From assembly GCF_028769735.1 (NCBI RefSeq), contig NC_088173.1:20338038-20402037 (forward strand): DNA of 64,000 nt, given 5' to 3'. Below, one piece after another: positions 39,620 to 53,697 of this stretch. Origin of the DNA: Zonotrichia leucophrys gambelii (lineage: Eukaryota; Chordata; Aves; Passeriformes; Passerellidae). Below the pieces are notes generated by a model that saw only the letters and a list, made by a program, of their open reading frames with translations, was not told the origin of the DNA and did not search any database. The translations under genes and the position numbers were made by a program. The first letter of the stretch is position 1, and each line of letters starts with the position of its first letter.

Positions 39620-42617
39620 CCCTTCTTGAGTTTGCAATATCGCTGCCTTATCACTCACCAGAAACTTCTTCTTAAACCCCAAGCTTCCTTCCCAGGTGCC
39701 CTCCATTATTTCATCTTCCCAAGATTTTTGTTTCTTTTCTCAACAGTAGCTGGCTGCAATAGCAACTGCTTCTTTCTCATCTAATTATTGCAATGAATCT
39801 GCACAAGATACCAGAAGATAGTTCTGAAATGCAATGGGAAATGTTTGTTTACTCACTACTCTTTCTTCACCTGACTCAAAGTAGTTTAATTACCTAGAGC
39901 TTTACAAATACTCAAGTTATCTCTTCTTCTCAAATTTTTCATAATCCTACAGACGTTTCAGCTACCAGCAGACACAAAATGTGGTTTCTTAGAGAGGAAA
40001 AAATTGCAAGGAAGAAAAAATTGCTCTTTTCACCTAATCCATCCATATTACATCACAACTTGAGCAAAATTCAATATTTTATTGTTTACTTTTACCACCT
40101 CTAATTCTTTTTCTTTGCATTTTGATTTCCTTCCACTGACAAAATTAGCAAGCATGCTGACTGTGCCAGTTTAGCTTTCTGTGCCGCATAAACACAACCA
40201 CTGCTTAGGATAAGGGAGAGGGAATTCAGCATGCATCATAGACATGACGTACTTTCAATAAACTTTAGTTTCTATATATCAGTGTACTACATAGACAAAA
40301 AATTAAAGAATTTGTATACTTTAGAAAACAGCTACATATTTGTATGCCAAAGGAAAAGAAATATTTTCTCTGTGTTGGTGGGCAGGAGGGGTTTTTTTGT
40401 TTGTTTTGTTTCATCCTTTTCTCCCTTGTGTTTAAGCCATAAAGATCAAAGATTGTCAATGAGATTTTTAAGATAATCCTGAATGCCTCCTTCACTTTGA
40501 GAGCATAACCATTACCACCAGCAGCTCAACAAGGTGGGTTTTTCTAAGAATCGTTTTGGAGAAAGGTTCACAACGCCCCATACTTCTGCACAGCCCAGGT
40601 GGGGTCCTCAGGCACATTAATTGGAAGTCTGGCTTCCAGATACCACGGCTTTTGATGAGCTCATTCACAAAGCAGGCTCCCCCAATAAGCCAGGACATCA
40701 AGGCAAACGCAAATTCTTAAAGAAACAATTGCTTAACAAAGGGTTGCAAGAGTTTTTTCCAAAACACACAGGTCAAATAATTGGAAATGTGAACACGAAA
40801 ATTATTGCCACTTAGATTTTTTGGACATTACTTGCTTTCGAGGTAATGGTCATATGGCTTTTCTCTCCGGGAATTTCAGTCAGCTGCTGCATCCACTCAG
40901 CTTAAGAACTCTGCAAAGCACAGTAAGGACTATGGGCATTTCTTGCTAAATTAGCCAAGATTCGTTTTTTAACTCACTTCACAGTTAATGCATTTTAATC
41001 TAGAGAACAGAAAGTCAGCTAGGAAAGCTGTCCAGTCTGAACACGGTAACTAGACAAAAAATGCAGAAGATTTGCAGTGGGAACTATCTCTACAACTATT
41101 TTCATCTTAGAAAATAGAACCTCATAATTAAATAAAAACCTTCATGGGGAAGAATTTGAATTTAAAGAAAGGAAAATACAACCAACCCTAACCCTTGATG
41201 AGCTGGTGTAAATCCTGCCTAAACAGAAAACAAATACATGCTACTGCAATCATCAACACAGTCTGGCTACCTAACTTACAACAAAGAAAGAGACAATTCA
41301 CATCAGATTTGTTATGTTTCACATAAAGAATCGTAAATAACAACAGAATGAAAACGAAATTTCAGCTGGAAATTGTAAAGCACTAAATGGGCTGAGATTC
41401 TCTAAGTGCCGCAGAGATGGGCTGACATTCCACTGCAAAACAGTTATTTTAGCATTTCATTAATCCATGGCTTATTAGATGGTTCTTACTTTTGATTTAT
41501 CTTGGGAATTTTTGATCAAAGAGGGACACACACAAGTTTTCATTTTTATCTCAATAAGTCAGTAATTCTGGAATCAAATCAGTTTACCAGTGAAGCAATT
41601 TTCCCCCCTCTTCCTTAAGAAAACCACTTTGCAGAATTTTCAAGTAAGAACTGTGAAAATTAGTTATATAGAAGACTTATGTCTGGAGGCTAAACCAATT
41701 ACACTGACCTTTCCCTCCTTACCTAATACACATTCTTTTTATGTTGAAATATAATAACATATGGAATGGCTTCTGCTCTTTTCCAACACCTGGAACTGTG
41801 CAGTAGCTTATAAAGCAAGGAAATTGGTCTGATATAGAATATTCTGATGACATAAGATTATAGTCCAAAATTATAGTGTGAAACAATCAGTTCTCATAGG
41901 TTGCCTTGTTTTTCTACACTCAGGCAAAGACTGGTGTTCAGTTGTGTGAAAAACTTAATTGTGTAAAATTAATCCCTTTAATGTAGTCATCTTCTGCTCT
42001 GTATGCAGGTATCAAGACATCTTTTACCCAAGGCTGTTAACATAATCTCTCACTGAGAAACCAAAAGGACAAACAACTTTCTGTCAAAGAGTCAAATCAA
42101 AAGGTAAATCAAATAACAGATTGCTAAAATACATTCTCTAACCAGCTGTGGTCAAAGAAGAGATATTTTTAATATATACATAATAGGCTTTAAAAAATTG
42201 TATTTTTAACTTGCTAAAATATGACAGTAATAAAATGTCTCCAATGAAAGATTCGCAGTGGTATGTACAACATTAGGAAAGGAGGAAATTATTCTGTGGT
42301 CCCTTCAGCAATCAAAAACACCAAAAGGATTTCACAGAGAATTTTCAGCCGACTTTTATCTAAGGCCATACTACCAAGTTAGGGAAGGCATTTTCCATAA
42401 ATTAATGAATTAATTCAGATTTCACTTTCTGCTTCACCTTAAAAGAAAGCCCTGAGGCAAGAAATACTGCAGCACAACACAAACTCATGCTGGTTTAGAA
42501 TAGACGTCCCTGTTCAAGGATTGGTCCACTGTCAACTCTGACTGCAAGAGCAGGCCCTTGCTGGAAAAGTGGCTAAGGAAGCATGGCAGGAGAGCTGTTA
42601 TCACATTAGACCACAAG

Positions 42618-42766
42618 AAGGAAGATGCCCCATCCCTGAAAGCATTCAAGGCCAGGTTGTATGTGCCTTTAAGCAGCCTGGTCCAGTGGAAGTGTCCCTG
42701 CCCATGTCAGCGGGGTTGGAACAAGATGATCTTTAAGGCCCTTTTCAACCCAAGCCCTTTACAGTC
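42618..42766 (+). mobile_element. CR1 LINE 3' fragment, plus sense, diverged
   Basis: It contains CCATCCCTGAAAGCATTCAA, then GGCCAGGTTGTATG, GTCCCTGCCCATGTCAG and GGTTGGAACAAGATGATCTT, followed by a CCTTTTCAACCCAAGCC block. This is the same 3' module as the copy near 53.6 kb but more diverged, and the octamer tail is lost. Any 5' extension into 42,540-42,617 is uncertain. Confidence 0.88.
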
Positions 42767-45700
42767 AGGATAAATACAAGACAGCAATTAGTCCTGCATG
42801 AAATGCAGTGCTGCACATTTCTGTATTTTCATGTGTATGTTTACATTCATCTGCCCTATTGAGAAAACAAATGGTCAATTGAACATGTGACAGGGCCAAA
42901 GCATATAAAGAAATAGTAATATCAAACAAAGCCATCCCAGGATTGAAAAAGAAATCTAAATATTTTTGTTAAGTCCCTTTAAGCCAATATATAAATTCCT
43001 GTTCCATGTATGTTCTATACAGTGAAAAAGGAAGAAGGAAATGGTAATTTAAAAAAGCAGATGGGTGGATAAAATGGAAGTAATAAGCAGAGAGAGAGGG
43101 GACTGATTTAGGGGGGGCAATACTAGAAGAATTAATTGGGAGATAGAAAATTAAAACCCGAAAAAGAAAGTTGAGCAGCTATTGGGAATATAGATTGATA
43201 TTTGACATTGTGGATTCTTGAGGGTCATGTGGGATTACTGATGGTTGCCTTCTGTTACTGCAGCTCTTCACACACAGACACCACAAATACTGAAGAAAAC
43301 CACCTGGAGTGTCCCACTAATCTTTCATTGACTGAAAACAACATCAAGAGCTTCACTAAGAAGCATTTAGTTATGATTGTACAACAAAACTAGCTGTGAA
43401 TGGGGATGAATTGAATCTAAATTTAGATTAAAAGGTCAACATGTTCAAATTGCAATATTAACTTTTTCTGTTAGCATTCAAAAGCTGCAACACAATTTCC
43501 CTGTTTGATTATTTGTGATAGCAGTGCTACAAAAGTATCAATTAGAATTTCTGCTATGAGCTCAGGAGAGCAGGTGTCCCTTGAATTTTATTTAAATGGT
43601 ATACGATACAAATAAATAGTAACAACTGGAAAAAAAAAACCACCCAAAAATTACCCCAAACAAAAAAACCACAAAACAGTTGAGAAAAAGCTTCTCATTA
43701 TAGTACAAAGCCATACTGAATATTCATGGTTCTAGATGAATGAGGCAATCACCTAAATATATGAAAAGCTAAAATACAGTACAGTATATGTTAAATCAAA
43801 TACAATCACAGGATTATTCACAGCTGGGCTAAATCCAGAGAGGCACAGCAAAGTCTGAGGTGGAGGTGAGTCTGATATATACAAGCAACAAAGCTTCCTT
43901 ATGTCCCAGAAACATTACCAAGCTATTACCCAGGCTTTTGGTCATCGGACAAAAAAAAGAGGAAATGAAAAGGGAACATCTGCAGTGTCTGAAGTATTCT
44001 AAAGGGAATATACGGGAAGGACGTTTCAAAGCTATTTGAGCTAGGGTCAGACCGGGATAGGAGATGCAAAACCTAACAAAGGTCAAACTACATACCAACA
44101 GAGTTTACATTCTGAAATTATTATTAAGCTCTGTGACAAATAAATACACTTTTCAGAAAATTATTAAACAAATGAGAACAAGCACGACACTAATTCAGTG
44201 GTCCTTTACTGATCCAAATTGGTCCTGTGTTTCACCCCTTGTTAGAATATTTGCTCGCAGTAAAAGGGTTAAGGTAAAGTTATTACTTTGAAGGAGCTCG
44301 TAATACCTACCTGGCAACACTTTTTATTGAATGTGGGGGTAACCTCTTTATGCAGGTATTACATTGCCATCTAGTGTATGCAGTATATACTGTAATTCTG
44401 TTTCCCGGGGTTTACACCATCTAAAGAACCTGAATTTTCCCCTTAGTTGGCTTTCCTCAATGCATTTTTTTCTTGAAGCAGAACATATTTCCTGCAGGCT
44501 ACTCAATCCCAAGAAACCTGCCACTGGTGCCAATGAGAGATTCAGCACCATTAAAAAAGCACTATTCCAGAAGAAGCCACTTGCTGACTGTCTCCTTGGG
44601 CAGGTACAACTGCTGAAAGTTTTAGGATTTGGAACTGTTCTCATGCAGCAACAGGTGATTTGGATTCAATGGTCCTCCCCCGAAGGGGATGTGAACTCTC
44701 ATCCCTGACAGCAACACAACTCCCCCACTCTGGAGCAACACTGGCTGGAGGAGAGAAGAGCAATCCAGTCTTTCTGATGCCACTTTCAGTAAATAATTAA
44801 ACTGTTTTGGAGACAAGGAGAGCAGCTAAACTGCCCTGCCAAGCCCTGGGGTGGCAGGGAGGCAGAGTCCACTTTGTGCAGGCAAAGGACTGCTCCACAC
44901 CACGGTTGCAGGGTGTTCCTACCATGCACCCCGAGCCATGAGTCACTGTCCCAGGCAGGCACATGGCGCATTCCCAATCCTGTTCTAAGAGAGAAAGTTT
45001 GGGACACTGGTGTTTCCCACAGCTCACCACTCTGTGTGAGCTGCTAGCAGCTACATATCCCCACTTTGAGCACTATCCTTCTGCGTTACTTGGTAATGGT
45101 TGCTGAATTCCCCAGCTGTGACCACTGCTGGAGGCACAGCACACCCAAATTAAGAATGGGACACATTTAGGTGCTTCTATAAGTGGAGCTTGGCCATCTC
45201 CAAGTCTTGCAACAACTGAGTGCTGAGCAATCCCCCACCACTTTGAACACTCCAGCCTCACTCCAGTTTAAGAATCTGAGCTTTTACACTCAGGCCTAGA
45301 CCTCTGAAGCACATTTCCTCAGTATTTATGGTAAGATTTATCTTTTCTGGAAGAGTTCTTTCAAGACACAAACTGACCCGGGTCCAGAATGCAAAGGTTG
45401 ACTTATAAGACAGAGAAAGCCACAAAGGAGCACGTTGCTCCGGCACAGTGCATGAGAGGCCCTGGCCACCAGGTTCTCCGGGAGGCCACTCTGTCACTGA
45501 GCACTCTCGCCTTCCACTCATTCCTCTCTTGGCTCCCATATGCTGCATTGAATGCTGAGTGCAAAAGAAAAAAGTAAATGTTTTCACACTTACCCCATCT
45601 GCCACAGCACATGAGAGAGAAACAGGCTCTTCCCTGGAAAGAAAGAACAGGGAAAAAATCCTTACTATTACCGGAAAAGGAAGTGTCCTCTGCTTTCAAA

Positions 45701-45840
45701 ATCCAGCTGCCACATTATGGAACTGAGGAAGCTCCTTTAAGCCCCAATAACAGTTACAAATACCAAGTTGTACAAGAACTGGCTACAGCTGGTTTTTTTT
45801 CCTGAGTCTTGCTATTTTAACAATATAGCAAGGGCCTAAT

Positions 45841-45892
45841 TTTATGCATAAATAAAGATCTTTTAATGCGTGATAATTTATGCATGAATAAA
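45841..45892. promoter_or_regulatory. Candidate enhancer: twin POU-like sites
   Basis: TTTATGCATAAATAAA (45841-45856) and TTTATGCATGAATAAA (45877-45892) are 16-base near-copies 36 bp apart. Both contain TTATGCAT, which fits the (A/T)TATNCAT pattern described for POU factors such as Pit-1. They lie about 13 kb beyond the CPE stop codon. Function and target are inference; AT-rich sequence produces such motifs by chance. Confidence 0.3.
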
Positions 45893-46129
45893 CTAGATTT
45901 TAGCTTCTTTTTTTCTTGTTTGGGCTTAAATTACTGGACCCCCTTGTTAAGACATTTGTTCACTTTACTGGTCTTATGATACTTTGCACCATGTGTAGCA
46001 ACAAAAAATGCATTTAATAGACTGTAGCCTGTTATTTTGTCACTGTGTTACCTCTTATATTTGTTATTACTATAATTAATATTCAAAATATTTCCTTTAT
46101 CAAATTCAGTTTTTGTTTGCTATTGACCC

Positions 46130-46445
46130 GTGGGTATTACTTACACTGTGCTTCAGGATGTGAACACACATGCAGCCCATAAGCAGCTGGCCTAAGGGGT
46201 GAAGGTTGGCAAGCACCCTAATTAATTTCAGTCTAAAAGAGTCAAGTTAGCAAAACCCCACTGTTTAAGCTACCCAATGCCCTTTAAAATGAAACACTAC
46301 ACTGGCTCTGTCAGCAGCCTGGTCCCTTCCAGCAGGGAGGGAGCTGAAGGACAATTAGGGCTGATAATGTCTCTTGTTAGTGCAGCTGTTGGGCATTAGG
46401 CCATGAGAAAAGGTAGCAAGTGTAAATAGACTTCCAGGGTGATAA
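46130..46445. promoter_or_regulatory. Candidate conserved non-coding element
   Basis: Non-repetitive and free of long frames, this segment carries several TAAT/ATTA core motifs (CCCTAATTAATTTCAG, GACAATTAGGGCTGATAATG) and E-box-like CAGCTG sites (46185, 46384), unlike the simpler AT-rich flanks. It looks like many developmental enhancers, but conservation cannot be judged from one sequence. Confidence 0.25.
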
Positions 46446-49400
46446 TAATTCCTTTTTTTTTTTCCTAAATATGTTGAACACTAATTCAGCAAGATACTGA
46501 TACAGTACAATCACTAACTGTGTAAATATTTCCATTCTCTTCAATAGAACAGCAACTCAGCTGTCTTTAATATTTAAATTTGTAATAATCTATAGCTACA
46601 GAAGTAGTGAAAAATTCTAGTACATCTCTTCCATCCCCTCCTGTAGACTGTTTTCTTCATTCTGCCACCATCCTTAAACTTATTGCAGCCCTAAATTCAC
46701 AACTTGTCACAGGCAGGCACAGCACCACCCAAGTTAGTTCAGACATATCCTTAGCCTTTTAGCTTGTAGTTAGTAAAAGCTGCCATTGTTGTAACTGGAG
46801 ATCAATTCCCCACCCATTTACCAGAAATAAAAGCACTTATTTACAAATTATTACCTTACTTATCACTTACCTGATCCCCAGCTTACTACCTAATGAATTA
46901 ATAAAATAAACAGAAATTTTCTTCAGAGAGCAAGATGTAAAAAGAAGGTAATTCTATTTATACCAAGTTGTAATATCTGCCTTATTTTTCAAAAAGAGAA
47001 ATAAATTTTTGTTAACTGAAGGAAAAACATCATAAATGGAAAAGATTATATACAAAAGGATGCTTGATAATTTTCTAATAACTTTTAATGGGTTGCGTGG
47101 GGCTTTTTATCCAAAGTGGAAATAGCATGATGCTTAAAATTCAGAGGAGAAAGAACACCTCTTGATAGAAGACACAAGGAATTCAATGGCATACAATTGA
47201 TGAGCCTCATTTTTTATTTTTTTGCTAGCTCTAGCAAGGCTACTCAGCATTTAAGTTAGCAGCCAGCCTCTCATTTACACTCTGCTGGCACAGGAAAAAT
47301 GTTATTCCAAGCAAGTAGAGGAGAGTCAAGACATTTCTATAGACAGTCTTCTACTAATTCCTAAGAACAGAGGATGAAGCTTGTACTGAGAGCCCTTCTG
47401 TATGTCAGTTTGATGTCAAACATCAGTAGGCTGAAGTCAACCAACAGGTTTATCAAGCTGTTCACACTGCAAATTTACAAGAAACTGTATGCTGATCATA
47501 TGGCCACACACAAATTTTCACAGTAAAAGTATTCAGAAAAACATTATTTCTATCCATCTACAGTTCTGTTTTCCAAAGGCCATAACCTGCCACTGAGCAT
47601 TCACCACAGTGGATGGCAAACTCTACCACTGAATTTAGCTGTGGGGGGATACGTTCTCACCTGGAAGACGATTTTACATCCTTGTCCTAAAAATAACATT
47701 TTTTCATATAAGTTTCTGTAGTGTTTTTCATCGCTACTATAAAACTTATTTATTAATAAATAAAGCAGTAAAATATTTAAGGCAAAATTTTAACACAGAG
47801 GGGAAAATTTAATGGAATTTCCGATGGCAGTTGTGAGGGTTTTACTTACAGAAGAGGCAGCCATCTCAAATTTAATAACCAGATGTGTCCAGAACTCAGT
47901 GTTTCCAAATGTTTCAGGTATGTGAGGTTTCAGAACATGACATATTGTTCCAAAAATGCACAGAGGAGAGGAAATGGGTAATTGGGAGGGAAATGTGCAG
48001 TGGTAGCACGTGCCAATCTGTCCTTGCTCAACATGGGAAAGCTGGAAAGAGGATCTTTGTGGTGGAAAGAAAAGGGACACAAGGTCATTTTCTACTCCCA
48101 AGGATGACATTTATAATCCAGAGTGATTCCACTGAATTCATGGGTTTTGAAACCAGAGTGGAAAATGGACTCTGGCAGTTAGGTCTTTTTAATCACAATG
48201 GGAGGTAGGCAGCCAGTTCAGCACATATTTAGTCTCTCCTCCTCTCTAAGGAGACCTCGGATAAGGGCCAAACAGGTGCTTAAATACCTGGATTTGATGA
48301 CTTGTAAAACATTAGATTAGGGTGATACAGGGGGTAATCATCTCATTCAGTCATATTTTTATCTCTCTAGCACAGGATCCTGCCCAGCAGGAAGACTGGT
48401 TTGAGACATAACATATTTCTCCCTTCACAGAATTTCAAGGTAGAAACATAATGGCATAGATATCCAGATCCTCTTTAATTTTGTTCATCTAGTAATAATT
48501 AAAAGATATTTAGGGATTTGCACAATTCTTGATTTTATGATTAGATATTCCACATATATATATAATCCAAGTTCCAAGCGGTTTTGTAGCTTTTGTTCAT
48601 TTGCTTTTTAGTTTTTTAAAGCGAGGTTTCAAACATTAAAGACTTTGAGGGAACAAAAGAAGCTGTAACTGGAAATGATTGCACAACTTGATTTTTATCT
48701 TTTGGCTATTTTGATCAGCAGCTTTCTAAAGGGAAAACATTCTTTGGAAAAGTATGATGCGAAAATAATTGAGATACATTCCTTGAACTTGAACACAGAT
48801 GAGAGCTGAAAGTTTGTATGGATAGGGCCTGTCATCTCCACACAGCTATTATTTCCCATTGTGTCTCTTCATGTTGCCTCTTTGTCCCCTCATTGTAAAC
48901 AAATCCTTATACGTTCCATAGAGGCAGAAATTATACTATTGGTATAAGCAAAATGAATTGAAGTATTGCTTTAAAATATTCCAGCAAGTTTCTGCCTGGC
49001 TGCACAGAACACAGATTCACATCTGGTACATATTGGAACATCTCTGCTACCATCCCCACAGCAGTGCCACTGGTGGCCATGGCGGACCTTCAGCCTAATC
49101 TCAGTATCCCAAAGTTTCAATGCATAATCAAGTTTTGGGGTTTCAACATCATTTCTAGAAGAAATATCTGGAAAATTAAAATGAAAATATATGCTTGAGA
49201 TTGGCAGAATCTAAGTAACATAAGTTGTGACTGTGATATTAGAGGAAATATTACTAAAGAGTTGTAGTTACTTACTTGATGACAGAGAAGTGTAAAGAAG
49301 AGTAAATCAAACAGAATCTCCTTTTTAAGCTTCCCCTCCTCCCCACCGATTAACTAGTCAGGTGTGAAAATCCATAGTACAGTTGTGCCCAGAGAAGGGA

Positions 49401-52400
49401 CACAAAATTTTGTGGCTTAAAATATAAAGTGTGGTGTGACTTTGTTATTTTCTTTCACTGTACATACAGTGTCTCCAAAAACACACAGCCTTCCAGTTCT
49501 CAGCTCCAGCTGTAGGCAAGAAAGAGTTTTTTCACTGGACGTGCTCCTGGATGTTTGTGTTCTTAGCTGCTCGCCTACAGTTAATTAAGCTTATCCTGAT
49601 ATTTCCTCTCATTACCAAGCATGGTTTTGATTCTAAGATTAAGACTATCCAGGTCGTAATCCAAGACTATAAAACAATAAAGCAGTAGTTCCAACTATTT
49701 AGAGGAGTAACTTTATTAAGTATTGAAATTGTTGTGGTGGGGATTAGGGTAGGTCAAGCAAAACCATTTCATGGGTCATCCTCTCTTGGAGGAAAAATAT
49801 GCCTTGCAAGGCAAAATGAGAAATTGAATAAAACCATGAGAATCAACTACAATTGACTGTAATATGCCAAGAAAAGTGCTGGGCCTTTCACCCTTTTAGA
49901 AGTCTTTGTTTTCCTTTAGTGAGTACTTTTTCATGTTTTCCACAGTATCCACCTAAGCATCCATTTGTTTAAAAGAAATTGTAAGTTGTCATGGAATAGT
50001 TTGGTCTAATATAAGAGACTTAACCATACGAGGAACTGAACTACATTCTATGATGACACCTTTCTAGCCCCATCTTCAAGAAGGATAATTCCTGACTGAA
50101 AATCTGATAGAACACAAACTCATTGCCTTCAACAATTTCTATCTAAAAGCCCAGAATAATGATGTTGTTCAACAGAAATGATAAAGCTATGCATGCTCTG
50201 TGACTTTGTGACTTTCTATTGCTACCAGCAGCTTAGTTTCACCTTTTAGGTGATAGATATCATCATATTGCCACCTCTTTCACATTTACTGACTTGGAAA
50301 CCAGCACCTGTTGCAGTGCACAGGTCTTATCAGTATTTTAGCAACCATCTCAGAAGGTCTTAGAGTGAAAAAATGAGGGTATGGAGAAAGAAAAATTAGA
50401 AAATACTGAAGTGGGGAAGAAAAAATATATGGCTTTGACATCTCATCTCTCCCCATGGAAGTAGATGTATTTCTGAGGAATGCAGACTTGCAATACAAAA
50501 GATTTTCTTAGATATTATAGAAGTGAAGCTGCTAACATTAAAAATATCATGCAAGCAAGCCTGTCTTTAATTAGTAAATTCTAGGAATAGTACAATTCCA
50601 AGAAAACCAAGAAACATGTAAGACTGAAGGAGGAGAGAAAGCCCTTCAGAGCATTTTAATTGATCTGAATATCAAATGCATTTCTGTAACACTTCAGCAG
50701 GTTCTGTTGTGTTGGAAAATTCAGCTCAGAACCAAAGCTAAAAAAAAATCTCACTCAGCTTCATTCAGATCACAGACAGTAAGGGAAGTAACTCCAAAGC
50801 AAGCACGGAAAATCAATACCCAGATATTTTTAACAGTATACAAATACTGCCCATGGAATCCAAGCCTGAATTTTCAGAACCCTGTAATTAGTGAATCCAA
50901 AAATGCTCTTAGATTAATGAAGCAGAAGCTCAAAGGGATGTGTGATTATCTAAAATCTCAGGAAACAATTAAACCAGGTGGGACAATCAACTGAAAGGGC
51001 GTACCCCATGAAGAATAAAGTAGCTCGGCCAAGGAACACAAAGGCATTTAAACAGCTTTTAAAAAGGACAATAGTCTTACTTCAAAAAAATTATTGTGAT
51101 GAAAAATCTACTGCACAGCTACATGAACTATCTCAAAGGTAAATTAGCCTCACTGAGAAAATACTGAACATTAGTTCTGCTTCTAAGTTTGCCTAGTTCC
51201 AGCTGCCAACTATTTGATCTTGTTCAGTCTTTCTTTGCTAGACTGTGGTTTCAATTATGTGGCTTCATTAATAAAAGCTACAAAACTAGTAAAAATGCTT
51301 TAAAGTGTAAACATTATACTATAAAATATCAAAAATCTGAATTTTCATTTTTATGGATGAAAGAATCAAGTTGAAGCAAAACAGTTTGTTTTTCAAAATT
51401 TTACTCTTTACCTTTAAATAGCCATTTTTAAAAATTAGTTTTCAACCCACAGTTTCCAAAGGCATCTAAGGCATCTAGGTAGCTTTATCATAAATGAATT
51501 ATTTTGGTACAGAAATATTCATAGCAATATTTTTCTACTTTTTAAAAATCAGTGGTTTTGTTTTGAAATTCCTAGGGTTTTCTATTTTTATCGTGACTCC
51601 AATTTCCTTAAATTTTAAATAAGGGGTTTGAGATAAATTGATTTGGAAACAGTCTGTGAATACATCTCCATATTTAAGTGCTTTGTTGAAGAAAAATCTC
51701 ACTGAATAAAAATTTCATTCTTCTGTGCCACTTGTTCAAATCTATTATATATAATTATTATTTTTTTCATGTGAACTTTGTTTTCCTGGCAACTATTTAT
51801 CTGAGAATTCTTGGCATAATGTGCCAGCAACTTATGTAAACCCACAACCAATATGATTGCATATTTTTCATGTTAATTTGAATTTATCTTGGCATCTTAT
51901 AATACCATCCAACGCATTGGCAAACAAATATTGAATGACTTAACTTGGGATGTCCTCCAAATTTTGTTGCTTTTCAGTGGAAATTCCCTGCAAGCTATGT
52001 CTAACTTTTCAGACATTACAAAAATGATCAGAAGATTTTGCAGATGTTTAACATCTTACATGTTACCACATATGTTAACAAGTATCTGATGTTGAGTCCT
52101 GTCAGACATATGTGGAAATAGAAAGCTGAAGACAGAATCTCTATTTATTTGGAAGGGCATTTATCATGTCCTGGTATAACAAGAAGTTTCTTTTCATTTA
52201 GTCTTTCAGTTTCCAGAAGAAGGCATAAGAAAGTAGTCCCTTTAGAGTTTTCTTTTGCAAAGAGCCCTGCTAAAACATCTGGTAAGATTTTTAGGTCAAA
52301 ACGCAGTAAAAGATTCAGCTCTACATCTACAAAGGGTTCAGCACAGTGCTTGATGAGCACCTGGTGCCTGAGAGGCAATGTGGGGCAGCCACACAGTTTG

Positions 52401-53539
52401 ACACGGTCACAGCTACAGCAGAGCTGTATCATATGCATTTTAGAACATTCCTGTAAGCACTAGCCGGATCCCAGGCTTGCACAGCCCCTTCTGGAGGTGC
52501 CTGCCTGGCTCTCCCCAGTCAGGGGCACCTTCTTTCCAACCAGTCCCTAACACAAGGGTCAGCCTGGGGTTCCCTTGCCTGCCATAGGAGTCTAATTTAG
52601 ACACCATTCATAAAACAAGAAGCCTGCATTTCCTTTATGGCAAACAGAGTAGGTGCCTTTAAGGATTTCTGGGCAGTTAAATGACTAAAATAGCCTAGGG
52701 AAGATGACGTACGTTCTTGCCCTGCTCCCTTGCTCCCACACATGCTTATGTATGTATGCACACAGTGAATCCAAAAGATAAACGTTGCAGTACTGCTTTT
52801 ATTTGCAGTAAGACCTTTCTGGGTCCTAAGTTTTTCTGCATTAAATGTGTGCAAAAATTGGCCTCCAAAATTTTTATTTATGTCTATTGAAACCTAGTAG
52901 CACTGGGACTGGAGTGAATGCCCTCCTTTCCCACACATTAATAATAAATGCTGAGCAGCACAAGCCAGTCAGATGTTTTTCAGCGTACTCCTGCTCCCAA
53001 AGCTGCTTCTGTATTTCATCCAAAACTTCTTTAAACTGAAAAGTATTCCCTCCCATACAGGAAACAAAGCAGATATGCTGATATATGCATATACAGGGAT
53101 AAATATGAGTAACAGGATAAACCTTCAAATATATTACCTGAATCTGGAGGGGAAAGTAGGTGATATCACATTTGCTGATATTCCTTTACAGATTTGAGTT
53201 TCTTCAGTCACTTCTCAGAAACCATGTCTCAATCATGTCTAACCTATGGAATCCAGAAACAACTCCCAGCTTCCAAGTCCTAATGTGTGCCTCCCACACT
53301 CTGGTGTGGAGTCACAGGCACAGGCCAGCTCATCCCTTCTATACCATCAGGAAATTGTAGCAGCTGTGTTCTGCTGAAGGAAACCCAAGCAAGCACCCAG
53401 GCCAAAAGCAAGCTCCTGCTGGGGCCCTGCTCTGGAGACCAGAAGATTCATGTTTCATTCAGGCCATGCCAGGGCACCTGACTGAACAGGACACTGCAGA
53501 ACACCAACAAATTCACAGTTGTGCCAATTATGGTGAGCT

Positions 53540-53697
53540 CTGACAGCCTCAACCCTGGAAGTGTTCAAAGCCAGGCTGGATGTGGCTTGGAGCAATCTGG
53601 TCTAGTGGAAGGTTCCCTGCCCATTGCAGAGGGGTTGGAATTACAGGATCTTTGAGGTCCTTCCAACACAAACCATTCTGTGATTCTCTAATTCTAA
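53540..53697 (+). mobile_element. CR1 LINE 3' fragment, plus sense
   Basis: It contains the typical CR1 3' sequence CCTGGAAGTGTTCAAAGCCA, a GGTTGGAATTACAGGATCTTTG block, and ends CCATTCTGTGATTCTCTAATTC, a slightly decayed octamer tail. It is 5'-truncated to about 150 bp. Short open frames crossing it are not genes. Confidence 0.92.

Larger units (their letters stand above)
24851..42617. other. Intergenic desert; microsatellites and motif clusters only
   Basis: About 18 kb without a supportable exon. Frames of up to 151 codons (34572-35027 minus; 36068-36505 plus) are unrecognisable and lack splice or codon support. Pyrimidine-rich sequence dominates about 39,440-39,740. Slightly GC-richer patches occur at about 29,680-30,060, 34,560-34,800 and 39,100-39,420. 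Confidence 0.6.
42767..53539. other. Intergenic desert; candidate regulatory stretches only
   Basis: No gene recognised. A GC-richer patch spans about 44,690-45,560 with overlapping short frames on both strands, and another lies at 52,455-52,590. The rest is AT-rich and unique-looking. Confidence 0.6.

Noticed and set aside
52470..52545. GC-rich hairpin (AGGTGCC ... GGCACCT)
   Set aside because: The stem is short and interrupted; chance pairing in GC-rich sequence is likely.
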